NCBI GenBank assembly: GCA_001516025.1
Contig: LOEU01000015.1
Span: 1-64,000, forward strand
Direction of reading: 5' to 3'
Length of the DNA: 64,000 nt
Source: a bacterium BRH_c32
GTDB taxonomy: Bacteria > Bacteroidota > Ignavibacteria > Ignavibacteriales > Melioribacteraceae
Part shown: positions 34,904-45,200 of the stretch, in pieces
Layout: each line of letters starts with the position of its first letter
How positions within the stretch are numbered: position 1 is the first letter of the stretch
Position numbers and translations under genes: made by a program
The notes under the pieces: model-generated
Databases searched by the model: none
Told to the model about the DNA's origin: nothing
What the model saw: the letters and a program-made list of their open reading frames with translations, nothing else

Positions 34904-36127
34904 ATGAGTGTTAAAGTTCGCTTATCAATTATGATGTTCCTTCAGTACGGGGTTTGGGGTGCTTGGTACGTTACTGTGGGTAATTATATGACTGCAATTG
35001 GAATGCAGTCAGAAATTTATTGGGCTTTTACCGTAAGCCCGATCGCTTCAATTATCTCACCATTTTTCTTAGGTATGGTTGCAGACAGATATTTTTCTAC
35101 CGAAAAAGTTTTGGGATTTCTTCATATCATCGGCGGTGTAGCAATGTTTATCTCGCCAATGTTTGCAGAGGGTCCGCTCGCCTCTCCTACTTTATTTATA
35201 GTATTCCTATTGATTAATATGCTTTGCTATATGCCGACAATCGGATTGACAAATTCACTTGCATTTAATCATCTTTCAAATCAAGAAAAAGAATTTCCGA
35301 TCATTCGCGCATTCGGAACTTTCGGATGGATTGCAGCGGGAGTTCTTGTAAGTAAAGTTCTTGGCGCCGATCTTACTTCGATGCCATTAAAGATTGCCGG
35401 CATTCTTGGAATACTACTTGGTATATTTAGTTTCGTACTTCCTCATACTCCACCTCCGGCACTTGGAGAAAAAGCTTCATTCCGTAAAATTATTGGGATC
35501 GATGCTTTCAATAAAATAAAAAGTAAACCGTTCTATGTATTTATAATAAGTTCATTTTTGCTTTGTATTCCACTTTCAGTTTATTATGCCTATGCCCCTG
35601 TATTTGTTAATTCTTCAGGGATAGAAAATCCGGGCTTTGTAATGTCTTTCGGTCAGATGTCAGAATTCGTTTTCATCTTATTAATGCCGTTACTCTTTCC
35701 AATACTCGGTATTAAGAAGATGCTTCTTACAGGAATGTTCGCATGGGTTCTCCGATATTTGCTCTTTGCTCTCGGAGCACCGGATCAAGTTGTTTGGATG
35801 ATTCTTGCAGGTGTTATTCTTCATGGTATCTGTTATGATTTCTTCTTTGTTGCAGGATTTATTTATGTTGACAAGAAAGCAACTAAAGATATCCGCGCAC
35901 AAGCACAAGGATTCGTTGTCCTCGCTACTTATGGATTCGGAATGTTAATCGGTGCTCAATTAGCCGGTTATCTATTTAATGGAATGGTTGATGCAAGTTC
36001 TCCCGATGTATTTAAGCAATGGCAGAATTTTTGGTACGTTCCGGCTGTTTTAGCCGCAATAGTTATGGTATTCTTCGCTGCTATGTTTAAAGATAAAGAA
36101 GTTGAAAAATTAGAAGGAGCTAATTAA
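34904..36127 (+). CDS. MFS transporter, nucleoside:H+ symporter-type
   Basis: A 407-residue, twelve-helix major facilitator protein of the nucleoside:H+ symporter group (LSIMMFLQYGVWGAWYVTVGNYM at the N-terminus; GMVADRYFSTEKVLGFLH loop between helices 2 and 3). In Bacteroidota such transporters often sit next to Gfo/Idh/MocA and DUF1080 genes and probably carry sugars or keto-sugars across the inner membrane; that role is inferred from context. TAGGAG precedes the ATG. Its TAA shares one base with the ATG of the next gene (TAATG), so the two are coupled. Confidence 0.85.
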   Translation: MSVKVRLSIMMFLQYGVWGAWYVTVGNYMTAIGMQSEIYWAFTVSPIASIISPFFLGMVADRYFSTEKVLGFLHIIGGVAMFISPMFAEGPLASPTLFIVFLLINMLCYMPTIGLTNSLAFNHLSNQEKEFPIIRAFGTFGWIAAGVLVSKVLGADLTSMPLKIAGILGILLGIFSFVLPHTPPPALGEKASFRKIIGIDAFNKIKSKPFYVFIISSFLLCIPLSVYYAYAPVFVNSSGIENPGFVMSFGQMSEFVFILLMPLLFPILGIKKMLLTGMFAWVLRYLLFALGAPDQVVWMILAGVILHGICYDFFFVAGFIYVDKKATKDIRAQAQGFVVLATYGFGMLIGAQLAGYLFNGMVDASSPDVFKQWQNFWYVPAVLAAIVMVFFAAMFKDKEVEKLEGAN

Positions 36128-37374
36128 TGGCTAAGAGATTAGGAGTTGGAATTATAGGGGCGGGATTTAATGCTAAATTTCATATCCGTTCATGGGTCTC
36201 AGTAAGAGATGCTGATATATGCGGTATATTTGATAAGAATAAAGATCGCTCGGAAGAAGCTGCCGAATTGGCAAAAAACCTCAAAGTAGGCGAACCGAAA
36301 ATATTCGATTCAATAACTGAAATGGTGTCGGATGAAAATATTGATGCTATCTGGATATGCTCACCTAACTTTGCACGCATAGAAACTATGGAAGAGATCG
36401 TCTCGGCAATAGAATCGGGAAAAGGTAAGTTAATTGGTGTTTGCTGCGAAAAACCTCTCGGAAGAAACGTAGCCGAAGCTAAGAAAATGGTACAATTAGT
36501 TAAACGTGCCGGATTGCTCGATGGTTATTTAGAGAATCAACTTTTTGAGCCAACTGTCCAAAGAGGGAAAGAGATTATTTGGAGCCGCGGTGCAAAGGTA
36601 ACCGGCAGACCTTATCTTGCAAGAGCTGCAGAAGAACATGGAGGACCTCATAGCCCTTGGTTCTGGGAAGGGACTCTTCAAGGTGGTGGTGTAATGAATG
36701 ATATGATGTGTCATTCTGTGGAAGTGGCGCGCTTTCTTCTCACCGAACCGGGCAAACCAAGAAATTCGCTTACTCCAATTAAAGTTACCGCACATGCAGA
36801 AAACTTAAAATGGCAGCGCCCTCATTATGCCGAGATACTTAAAAATAATTCTGAAGGTAAATTGGATTATATAAATCGTCCCGCAGAAGATTATGCTCGT
36901 GCAGTAGTCGAATATAAAGACGAAAAGGGTGAAAAAATAATTGTTGAAGTTACTACTTCATGGTGTTACGTTGGCGCCGGACTTCGTCTTAGTGTGGAAC
37001 TCCTCGGACCTGAATACTCAATGGGAATAAACACACTTGATACCGATCTCAAAGTATTTTTCAGTCGTGAAGTAAAAGGTGATTCGGGAGAAGACCTTGT
37101 AGAGAAACAGAATGCAGAAGTGGGTCTGATGCCTGTCGTGGGAAACGAAGAAAACACTTATGGTTATGATATGGAAAACCGGCACATGGTTCAATCTTTC
37201 CTTAATGGGAAAAGACCTGAGGAGAATTTTGAGGATGGATTAAACGTTACTGAACTACTTATGACTGCCTATATGAGTGCTGAAGAGGAAAAAACAATTG
37301 CATTTCCTCCGCCTGATTTAGATACATTTATTCCTAAAGTTGCTAAAGGTAATTGGAACAATAAAAACAAATAA
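36127..37374 (+). CDS. Cytosolic Gfo/Idh/MocA oxidoreductase
   Basis: A 415-residue Gfo/Idh/MocA oxidoreductase without any export signal: the Rossmann motif VGIIGAGFNAKFH begins at residue 6. The catalytic-lysine motif is GVCCEKPLGRNVAEAK and the substrate-side motif is GGGVMNDMMCHSVEVARFL. It should reduce or oxidise an imported sugar derivative with free NAD(P)H. This contrasts with the two Tat-exported relatives on the other arm and suggests a periplasmic oxidation followed by a cytosolic reduction or oxidation. It is coupled to the MFS gene upstream (TAATG) and 24 bp before the TIM-barrel/DUF1080 gene. Confidence 0.9.
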   Translation: MAKRLGVGIIGAGFNAKFHIRSWVSVRDADICGIFDKNKDRSEEAAELAKNLKVGEPKIFDSITEMVSDENIDAIWICSPNFARIETMEEIVSAIESGKGKLIGVCCEKPLGRNVAEAKKMVQLVKRAGLLDGYLENQLFEPTVQRGKEIIWSRGAKVTGRPYLARAAEEHGGPHSPWFWEGTLQGGGVMNDMMCHSVEVARFLLTEPGKPRNSLTPIKVTAHAENLKWQRPHYAEILKNNSEGKLDYINRPAEDYARAVVEYKDEKGEKIIVEVTTSWCYVGAGLRLSVELLGPEYSMGINTLDTDLKVFFSREVKGDSGEDLVEKQNAEVGLMPVVGNEENTYGYDMENRHMVQSFLNGKRPEENFEDGLNVTELLMTAYMSAEEEKTIAFPPPDLDTFIPKVAKGNWNNKNK

Positions 37375-37398
37375 CAATAAATAAATTTTGGGGTAGTC

Positions 37399-38832
37399 AT
37401 GAACAAAATAAGAAAAATCTTTTTACCGATATTTATGATTTTACTTTTAATAAATATTAAACCGGTTAAAGGACAAGATATGGCTGATTATAAAGATGTA
37501 AAAATTCGTGAGTTTAAAGTGGCAATTCAATGCTGGACTTTCAGGAAATTTACTTTCTTAGAAACTTTAGGTAAAGTGGAAGCACTCGGTGTTAAATACC
37601 TTGAAGCTTATCCGGGTCAGAAGCTTGGTTCTTCCGATCCCGATGCAACATTCAATTATGATATGAGCGCAGAAAATATTCAGATTGCAAAAGATGCTCT
37701 AAAAAAACATAATATTAAAATTGTAAGCTTTGGAGTAGTGGGTTTTGAAAATACAGTGGAAGCGACAAAAAAGGTTTTTGAATTTGCAAAGAAAATGGGT
37801 ATCGAAACTATCGTTACAGAACCAAAAGATGATGATTTATCTATCTTAGATAAGATGGTTAAGGAATATGGAATTAAGGTTGCAATTCATAATCACCCAC
37901 TTCCTTCTAAATATGCTAGACCGGAAACCGTTCTTAAATTAATCACTGGCTATGATGAAAGAATCGGAAGCTGCGGAGATACGGGACATTGGTTAAGAAC
38001 CGGTGTTAATCCAATCGATGCACTTAAATTATTATCGGGAAGAATGATAGAACTTCATCTAAAAGATTTAGATGCTTTCGGTAAAAAAGAAGCACAAGAT
38101 GTTCCTTTCGGTTCAGGCGTAGCAAATGTTCATGATATACTCGCAGAATTGACTCTTCAGAATTTCCGCGGTTATCTTGTAATCGAACATGAAAGAGATT
38201 CCGAAGCAGATAATCCTTCCCCTTCTATTAAAAAGGGATTAGAATATATTTATAGCATTATGCATTACAAAGGTTATGATGAAATACTCGGATGTAATTG
38301 GAAAGAATATAATAAACATGGCTGGAATCATTACGGTCCCGGTTATTTTGAGTTAGATGAAAAAACCGGTGTGCTTACTTCAAGTGGTGGGATGGGCTTA
38401 TTCTGGTATAGCGCTAAAAAATATGCGGATTTTATTCTTGAATTAGATTATAAATGTCTCGCACCGAATACTAATTCCGGTGTATTTATTCGTGTTCCCG
38501 ATTTTGTTATTAGCAATGATTATATATATCATTCATTTGAGATACAGATTGACGATAAGTCCACCGATATTCATCGTACCGCTTCAGTCTATGATTCCCA
38601 AGCTCCTAAAGAAGATGCTTTCAAACCAACCGGTCAATGGAATCATTATAAAATTTCATTTATCGGCGACGTAATTAAAGTGGAATTAAACGGTAAAGAA
38701 GTAATTGATTGGAAAGCTGAGCCTCGCGGTAAAATTAAAGACTTTGCAAAGGAAGGATATATCGGTCTGCAGAATCATGATAGCAATGCGAAGGTCAGTT
38801 TCAAGAATATATTTGTAAAAGAAGTAAAATAA
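37399..38832 (+). CDS. Exported fusion of sugar-isomerase TIM barrel and DUF1080 (3-keto-disaccharide hydrolase-like)
   Basis: A 477-residue exported protein; the signal peptide ends near VKGQ (residue 26). Residues about 35-290 form a xylose-isomerase-like TIM barrel with metal-site motifs VAIHNHPLP, GSCGDTGHW, IELHLKDLD and VIEHERDSEA. Residues about 295-477 form a DUF1080 domain (Pfam 3keto-disac_hyd), a concanavalin-like sandwich: GLFWYSAKKYADFILELDYK, NSGVFIRVP, FEIQIDD, GQWNHYKISFIG and EGYIGLQNHDS. Both halves occur in pathways that cleave 3-keto-glycosides by elimination or hydration. Here they are fused, so one periplasmic protein may do cleavage and the next step. GGGG lies six bases before the ATG. 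A strong terminator follows. Confidence 0.88.
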   Translation: MNKIRKIFLPIFMILLLINIKPVKGQDMADYKDVKIREFKVAIQCWTFRKFTFLETLGKVEALGVKYLEAYPGQKLGSSDPDATFNYDMSAENIQIAKDALKKHNIKIVSFGVVGFENTVEATKKVFEFAKKMGIETIVTEPKDDDLSILDKMVKEYGIKVAIHNHPLPSKYARPETVLKLITGYDERIGSCGDTGHWLRTGVNPIDALKLLSGRMIELHLKDLDAFGKKEAQDVPFGSGVANVHDILAELTLQNFRGYLVIEHERDSEADNPSPSIKKGLEYIYSIMHYKGYDEILGCNWKEYNKHGWNHYGPGYFELDEKTGVLTSSGGMGLFWYSAKKYADFILELDYKCLAPNTNSGVFIRVPDFVISNDYIYHSFEIQIDDKSTDIHRTASVYDSQAPKEDAFKPTGQWNHYKISFIGDVIKVELNGKEVIDWKAEPRGKIKDFAKEGYIGLQNHDSNAKVSFKNIFVKEVK

Positions 38833-38840
38833 TAATTACA

Positions 38841-38869
38841 AAAAAAGCTGCTCTTAAGGCAGCTTTTTT
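38841..38869 (+). terminator. Rho-independent terminator after the TIM/DUF1080 gene
   Basis: An 11-bp stem (AAAAAAGCTGC / GCAGCTTTTTT) with a 7-base loop, continuing into a run of T, lies nine bases after the stop codon. Confidence 0.88.
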
Positions 38870-38951
38870 TTGAAATAATTATGAGCAGGGAGGATATTCT
38901 TACTGTTTTTTTGATTTGAACTACCACATAATATGCTGCTGAGTTTGATAT

Positions 38952-38987
38952 AAAATGCTGCTTGAATTCTACACCAAGCAGCATTTT
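38952..38987 (-). terminator. Terminator hairpin for the NO reductase operon (bidirectional)
   Basis: A perfect 13-bp inverted repeat (AAAATGCTGCTTG / CAAGCAGCATTTT) with a 10-base loop lies just beyond the stop of the NO reductase gene. T-rich sequence follows on both strands, so it can also back up the terminator of the convergent operon. Confidence 0.75.
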
Positions 38988-38992
38988 TATAT

Positions 38993-41212
38993 TTATTTTT
39001 CTTTCCTATAGAACTTGAATGATAAGTTCAAAATAAATCCTAATAATATAAATACACCTATTGCGAAGATTGTATCTCCGAATGCGCGTGTCCATCTTAA
39101 ATTATTCATTAATGGTGTCTGTAAAAATTCTGCACTTCTCGCATACCAATAACCATATTTAACCGATGCCCATGTCTGCATCAATCCAACCGGCAACAAG
39201 CTAAACATCACCATTGCAAACAGACCAAAATTAATAGACCAAAATGAATATTTCATTGTTTTTTCTGACCATTCAATTTCCGGTTTAATTGAGCGGAGAG
39301 TAAATAACATCAATCCGATACCCAACATTCCATAAACACCAAACAACGCAGCATGACCATGAACAGGAGTTGTATTTAATCCCTGCATATAATAAAGCGC
39401 AATCGGAGGATTAATCATAAATCCGAATAAACCCGCTCCCACCATATTCCAGAAAGCAACTGCAACGAAATAATAGATCGGCCATTTATATTTTTGTACC
39501 CATGCTTTCGATTTTGAAATTCGGATATTTTCCCATGCTTCGTATCCAACAAATACTAACGGCACAACTTCGAGCGCGCTAAATACCGAACCAAAAGCCA
39601 GTGCTACCATTGGCGTTCCGCTAAAATAGAGATGATGTAGTGTACCGATAATACCACCCGAAAGAAATATCGTTGAAGCGAGCACCGTGGCTTGTGCACT
39701 CATTTTAATATCTATTAGTTTTAAGCGTGCAAATAAGAATGCGATTACAACAGTAGCGAATACTTCAAAGAAACCTTCAACCCATAAATGAACCACCCAC
39801 CATCTCCAATATTCTGCTATGGCAAGATTTGTATGCTTACCATACATTAATGCTGCAGACCAAAATAGTGCAATAGCTACCGAAGAGATTAAAAATAAAG
39901 TTAGAATCTGTTTTTGATCCGGATTATTTTTTAATGCCGGTTTGATCGATCTTATCATCAAAACTAACCAAAGCAATAAGCCAATAAAAAGTGCTACTTG
40001 GAAAAATCTTCCTAAGTCAATATACTCATAACCGCTATGACCAAACCAGAACCAATAATCATCATGCATAACGTTCATTACAGATAACCATTCGCCTGCC
40101 ATTGAACCAAGAACTACAACCAATAAAGCTCCGAATAAAACATTTACTCCGAGACGCTGATATTTCGGTTCTACTCCGCTGACTGCCGGTCCGATATAAA
40201 GCCCTGCTGCAAGCCATGCCGTAGCTATCCAAAATATTCCAAGTTGAGTATGCCAAGTTCGAGTAATTACATAAGGAAGAATTTCTGAAAGAGGAATGCC
40301 ATAAAATCCATTTCCTTCTACTCCGTAATGAGCCGATATAACGCCCATTACAATCTGCAGAAATATCAATAGCGATACAACCCAAAAATATTTTATTACC
40401 GCTCTTTGTGAGGGTGTAAGTACACTTCCTAATAGGGGATCATTTAATGGTGCATTTCCATAAGGTGCTTCTTTTTCTCTTGAACCATACCACCAGACCA
40501 TGCCTCCTATTCCGGCTAAGAGGACTATGATACTCACTCCTGTCCATACAACCGCTTCACCTGTCGGCACATTATCTATTAATTTTTCGTGAGGCCAGTT
40601 ATTTGTATATGTTATCTCGTCATTTGGTCTATTCGTGGATGCTGCCCATGAAGACCAGAAAAAGAAAGCTCCTAATTGTCTTAATTTTTCACAATCAGTT
40701 AATGAATTTGCTCTGATTGCATATTCATCTTTCCCGTTACTAAATACCTCTGTATAATGTTGAATATTTTCTTCGATCGCTTTTTCTCGAACATTATCGA
40801 GAGTGATTATTCCCGTCGAGGGATTATAAGTATTTGTTCGGTAGGAATTTGTTAAACGTGCTTGTAGAGATGCTTTCTTTTCGTCTGATAAGTTTTCATA
40901 CTTCGTGCTGTCTTCATCCATAGCCCACAAATCGAGAACTAATACCGCTTCTCTATGTAGCCAATCGGCAGTCCAATCAGGTGCTACATAGCTTCCGTGT
41001 CCCCATACTGAACCGGATTCCATACCTCCCATAGCCTGCCAAACATTTTGTCCTTTCTCAATATCCTCTCTTGTAAAAATTACATTTCCGGCTTTAGTAA
41101 CTACTTTTTCAGGCATTGGAGGTGCTTCCTGATAAATCCTTACACCAATCCAGCCTAATACTGCAAACGAGATAATTATAACTAATGAAAATGCCAGCCA
41201 ATATTTTTTCAC
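38993..41212 (-). CDS. norZ: Quinol-dependent nitric oxide reductase (single subunit, qNOR)
   Basis: A roughly 740-residue haem-copper superfamily NO reductase of the quinol type, reducing two NO to N2O. The N-terminal periplasmic extension typical of qNOR is present (FTREDIEKGQNVWQAMGG, SYVAPDWTADWLHRE). The catalytic helices keep the FeB ligands: VVHLWVEGFFEVF (H and E), LHHLYFSGTP (two H), and HGHAALFGVYGM for haem binding. I place the start at the GTG at 41212, five bases after GAGG; a GTG two codons upstream (41218) abuts that site. It follows the RIC gene by about 20 bases, so both are one NO-response operon. Confidence 0.96.
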   Translation of the reverse strand: MKKYWLAFSLVIIISFAVLGWIGVRIYQEAPPMPEKVVTKAGNVIFTREDIEKGQNVWQAMGGMESGSVWGHGSYVAPDWTADWLHREAVLVLDLWAMDEDSTKYENLSDEKKASLQARLTNSYRTNTYNPSTGIITLDNVREKAIEENIQHYTEVFSNGKDEYAIRANSLTDCEKLRQLGAFFFWSSWAASTNRPNDEITYTNNWPHEKLIDNVPTGEAVVWTGVSIIVLLAGIGGMVWWYGSREKEAPYGNAPLNDPLLGSVLTPSQRAVIKYFWVVSLLIFLQIVMGVISAHYGVEGNGFYGIPLSEILPYVITRTWHTQLGIFWIATAWLAAGLYIGPAVSGVEPKYQRLGVNVLFGALLVVVLGSMAGEWLSVMNVMHDDYWFWFGHSGYEYIDLGRFFQVALFIGLLLWLVLMIRSIKPALKNNPDQKQILTLFLISSVAIALFWSAALMYGKHTNLAIAEYWRWWVVHLWVEGFFEVFATVVIAFLFARLKLIDIKMSAQATVLASTIFLSGGIIGTLHHLYFSGTPMVALAFGSVFSALEVVPLVFVGYEAWENIRISKSKAWVQKYKWPIYYFVAVAFWNMVGAGLFGFMINPPIALYYMQGLNTTPVHGHAALFGVYGMLGIGLMLFTLRSIKPEIEWSEKTMKYSFWSINFGLFAMVMFSLLPVGLMQTWASVKYGYWYARSAEFLQTPLMNNLRWTRAFGDTIFAIGVFILLGFILNLSFKFYRKEK

Positions 41213-41235
41213 ATTCACCTCACTAATTTTGTAAT

Positions 41236-41997
41236 TTATTTTAAGTTCGTCAATTCGTTTTCTAATTCAATTGCTTTTGGGAAAAGGATATTATTTTCAA
41301 GATGAATATGCTTAAATAAATCTTTTTCAAATTCTTCTAACTCCTTATATGTAACGGTGTATGTAGTGCAGGCATCATCGGGAAGCTTAAATCCATTTGA
41401 AAGATTGCGGATTATTTCCAATTCACTGCCCGCTGATTGATGTTCCTGTTCCATCTTTTTTATTGGATTTTTTACCGTTCCATATCCGCTTGATTTGGGA
41501 GTTTCCCCATATTTTTTTGATTCTACTAGATATTTAATTAGTGGGAATAGAATTTTTTCCTCTTTATCCATGTGAGCGAGCATGTCTGCAGATAGTACTG
41601 AGAACTCATGTTTAATATTATTTAGTTCGGGATGGTTTTTGCTATGCGCATTTACCACTTTATCTAAATGAGCTCCGATTACCGGTATTGCTTCCTTTAC
41701 ATATTTATGATGAGTATTGACTATATATTGAGAAAGAGTAACTAAATCCATTGAAGAAAATATCTGGTCTTCGTTATTATTCCCTACTAGTATTTTCTCT
41801 AATTCGGGCATAAAAGTATCGACTTCAATATTCTTTTCAGATAGTGAATCTTTTAACGGTCTATTTCCATTACAGCAATAATCGATTCCATACTTTTCAA
41901 ATAATTTTGCAGTTTTGAAATTTTCTACTACAAATTCCTTTACCTTTTTCTCGGTAAGGTTTTTATTAATATTATTTGTAATCTCGTCTTTATACAT
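41236..41997 (-). CDS. ric: RIC-family di-iron protein for iron-sulfur cluster repair
   Basis: A 253-residue ScdA/YtfE (RIC) protein, which helps restore iron-sulfur clusters damaged by NO or oxidants. The N-terminal ScdA domain contains LFEKYGIDYCCNGNRPLKDS. The hemerythrin-like bundle supplies the di-iron ligands: VNTHHKYVKEAIP, HLDKVVNAHSKNHPEL, ADMLAHMDKEEKILFP, EQEHQSAGSELE and FKHIHLENNILFPKAI. It is the first gene of the operon with the quinol NO reductase, which supports a role in nitrosative stress. The 238-bp gap upstream contains a candidate promoter. Confidence 0.95.
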   Translation of the reverse strand: MYKDEITNNINKNLTEKKVKEFVVENFKTAKLFEKYGIDYCCNGNRPLKDSLSEKNIEVDTFMPELEKILVGNNNEDQIFSSMDLVTLSQYIVNTHHKYVKEAIPVIGAHLDKVVNAHSKNHPELNNIKHEFSVLSADMLAHMDKEEKILFPLIKYLVESKKYGETPKSSGYGTVKNPIKKMEQEHQSAGSELEIIRNLSNGFKLPDDACTTYTVTYKELEEFEKDLFKHIHLENNILFPKAIELENELTNLK

Positions 41998-42108
41998 GTT
42001 TGTTCCTTTCTTTACGTGCTTAATCGCACTTAATGTCTTATTATGTTATAAACTAATTCATTTTTGTTAAAAATACAACAACATAAGCAGAATTATTATT
42101 CCGATTCA

Positions 42109-42137
42109 AAATTAATAATATTAAGACAAAGTGTCAA
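42109..42137 (-). promoter_or_regulatory. Candidate promoter of the ric-norZ operon
   Basis: On the minus strand TTGACA (42137-42132) is followed after 17 bases by TAATTT (42114-42109). The -35 region lies in a partial inverted repeat, GACA-CTT-TGTC, that could be a regulator site. The leader would be about 105 bases. Confidence 0.4.
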
Positions 42138-42235
42138 ATTATTTCTTTACACCAAATTTAATACGGATTTAATAGTATCTAAGCCCGAGATAATTTATTT
42201 TTGTATATGTAAATAAATTAGAATGGAGAATATTA

Positions 42236-45200
42236 GTGGAATTAAGAAAATCGCTTGGTTTAACGAAGGATGGGATGAATGAACCAATAAAATCTAAAAA
42301 ATTAATCGAATATATAAATCTAAAATTATCTGCTTTAGGAAAACCTATTTATGAAGATCATAATGAAAAATATGCCTTAGGACTTACTTATGATTTAATT
42401 CAAAATCTAAGAGAGAAGAATAGGATTCTCTCTAATTATCGTTGTCCCGCAGATCAAAGAATACAAAATTTCTTAGATTCATACTTAAGTGAGTTCAAAG
42501 ATAAAGTAAATATTCGTATTCCGAGTAATTCGTTTATATTAGATAGTCATGGAATAGCAAGAGTACTCTCTCTTCCCCCTAATCAATCAGAATTTGTTTC
42601 GGATATCGTTCGCTCATATCGAGTAAAGCAAGGAATATTGCATAATCCTAAAAGCGATAGACGTACAACAAAAGGAGTATTTCATATTGCCGAAGGTGGA
42701 CTCCCTATCCCGGATGATAAAAAATCTGTACCTAAAAAAGTTTTTGCTAATTTATTAATGGCGGCTTTCAATCCACCGAATGAATTACTTCAGATCCCTT
42801 TTACTTCAACTCAAGAAAATAAGGCAGAACTTTTCGTATCGCTTTTACTTAAACCGACTGTAAGTCCTGAAGTACCCGGATTTTGTAAATCGAAGAAAAT
42901 GGAAATTCGATTCTTCGCTCCCGGGAATCTTGTAAGCAATCTCGATTTTGTTGAATCAATTTTTGGCAATGCCGGCGATCCTTATCTCTATTGGAATGAT
43001 TCCGCTGTTGATATTGAGCAATGGAGCGGCCACACAGGTTTTATTATACTTGCACCTCATTTAACTAGATTTACGAAACGGGAACTCGGACTTCCGAAGA
43101 TTGATATCGCCACTGCGCGACAAGTCCGAGACGGTATGTGTTGGGAAAATGAAGATGAACTCTATAATGGTGGAGATGCTTTTAAGATTACCGCTCGTAC
43201 CGAAGAAGGTGTGATTGTTACTGTTATTGCCGATAATTATTTCGGATATTCTAAGAAAGAAGTGAAAACTCAAATTAGTTATGCTGCTAATCTTCTCGGT
43301 AACGCTGAGGAAGAACATGCCGGAGGAGCAATTGCATTCCCAAGTTATAATCTTGGCGATTTCTTCCATGATGACAATCAAATTCAACAAGACAATCATA
43401 CTTATGAACAACTTACAAAAGCCTATTCTTCATTCATGGATTTTAAGGATGAAGGATATGCAATAGATAAAATCTATGATGATATTATCTATGTACCTCA
43501 AGATTGTTATTTCAGCTTAGCCGATCAAAGCGTAACTTGGACTTGGCAAGATAAACCAAGACGGATTCAACTGAGTCCAAAGAAAACTTATATACTTCCT
43601 TCGGGATATAAAATCAGGATGGAAAAAAATTCTTATATTCCCTCTTGGAGATTAATCGGTACAGTTGCAGAAGGAACATTCTGCCATAAGCCATGCACCG
43701 TTTCAGGCGGAGGTAAATCGGAAATCTCTAAATCAATTTTAGATTCCACTATCTATGGACCTTTTTTCACGGCAGATTTTGAAAAAGATTTTGAATTAGT
43801 TGAACAAGTAATTAATCATGATTACAGCGATAAAGACCCGAATACTAAGCCAAATCAAAGCAGAACAATTCTAAGTCCTAACCGTTCTCTCGGATCGGTA
43901 ATTAAGCTTCTTACTCCTTCTCCTATTTATACCGCAGAATATAATCAGTGGGTTGATAGTATTCCTCAATATATCAAAGGTCTTGTTTATATAATTAAAC
44001 GATTTTATAATGCCGAATGGGGACAGAATTGGAAAGATTATTTCTCGGTCGATATAATCGATGGAAGATTCGGTAATGAGCTTAAATATAATAATAGAAA
44101 GCTTGTCGCCAGCTATTTGCGTGTTGGTTTAAGAAAAGATAATTCTTGGAGAACTTTTAAATTACGTCAAGATTTTGTTGCCTCCGATAAGGTTCAGATG
44201 GAAGATGACATTACGGCTTCGATTGTAATCCCTTCAAATCAATTAGAATATTTACCAAAAGAGATTCATTATCCTGCTGTTAAATTTATTGAAAATTGTG
44301 AATTTCGATTTTTCCAGAGACCTGATGAAGCAATTCATAGAGGTTATGATAAACAGGCTGAGAAAGATTTATCAACACCTAATACTTTCATATCTAATTT
44401 TGCTCCACTCACTATCAATGACGCAGAACGTTTTGTTGAAGATGCAATTGAATTTGATAAGTTCACCGCTCCGGTTAAAAAATTAATTGAAGAAGTCGTT
44501 GATAATAAGGATAGCGACTACTTTGTATCACCTTCTAACGCAAGAATTTTTGAAGGTAAACCATCTAAAAATATGCGCTACCTCCAGAATAGACCGGACA
44601 TAGCTAAACACAAGGAAAAATATATTGCAGAAGTAGGAGCACGACTTTTCAGAAAAGTACCGGAAGATAAACCGATATTTTGGCCAGTAATATCAGTACT
44701 AGCCGGTAGAAGGGATAATCCTCCTGAGCCGGGAGTTCGCTCTCTTGCTGTTCATAACCCCATTCATTATCAGGAATTACCTGAATTATTCATGGATTTC
44801 ATCTGTTCATTAACAGGTAAATCACCATCGACCACAGGGGCGGGTTCAGAAGGCGCACTTACAAAAGGTCCATTTAATGCGCTCTGCCCTATCACCGATC
44901 TTAATAACGCTTTGGTTTCTTTTATTCTAACCGGATACGATGGATTTACTTCGGTAGCAGGATATATAGGTCCGAAGTATCGTGTGGATCATGATATCAG
45001 TTTATTAATTCCCGAATTATGGGGAAGATTAAGAGTGGAAGAAAGAGAACCGGAATTCCTTATTAAAGAAGGTCTCTTTGAGAAATTAGAAGATTTTGAA
45101 CATAACGGGAAATTAATTTTGGCAAGTCGTCTCGGATATCGAATGACTTATAAATTTGTTCGTTCATTCTTTGGAAGAGTTTTTGAAAATCCATCCTCTG

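Noticed and set aside
38841..38987. Repeated GCTGC/GCAGC hairpins as a repeat element or CRISPR remnant
   Set aside because: They are two ordinary terminators at the ends of convergent operons; there are no regular spacers or further copies.
40062..40385. Open frame of about 107 codons on the minus strand
   Set aside because: It is an alternative frame inside the NO reductase gene, which has full family conservation in the main frame.
36490..44000. Further TTAAACG matches (36.5, 40.85 and 44.0 kb) as LacI operators
   Set aside because: They lie inside coding sequence and lack the second half of the palindrome.
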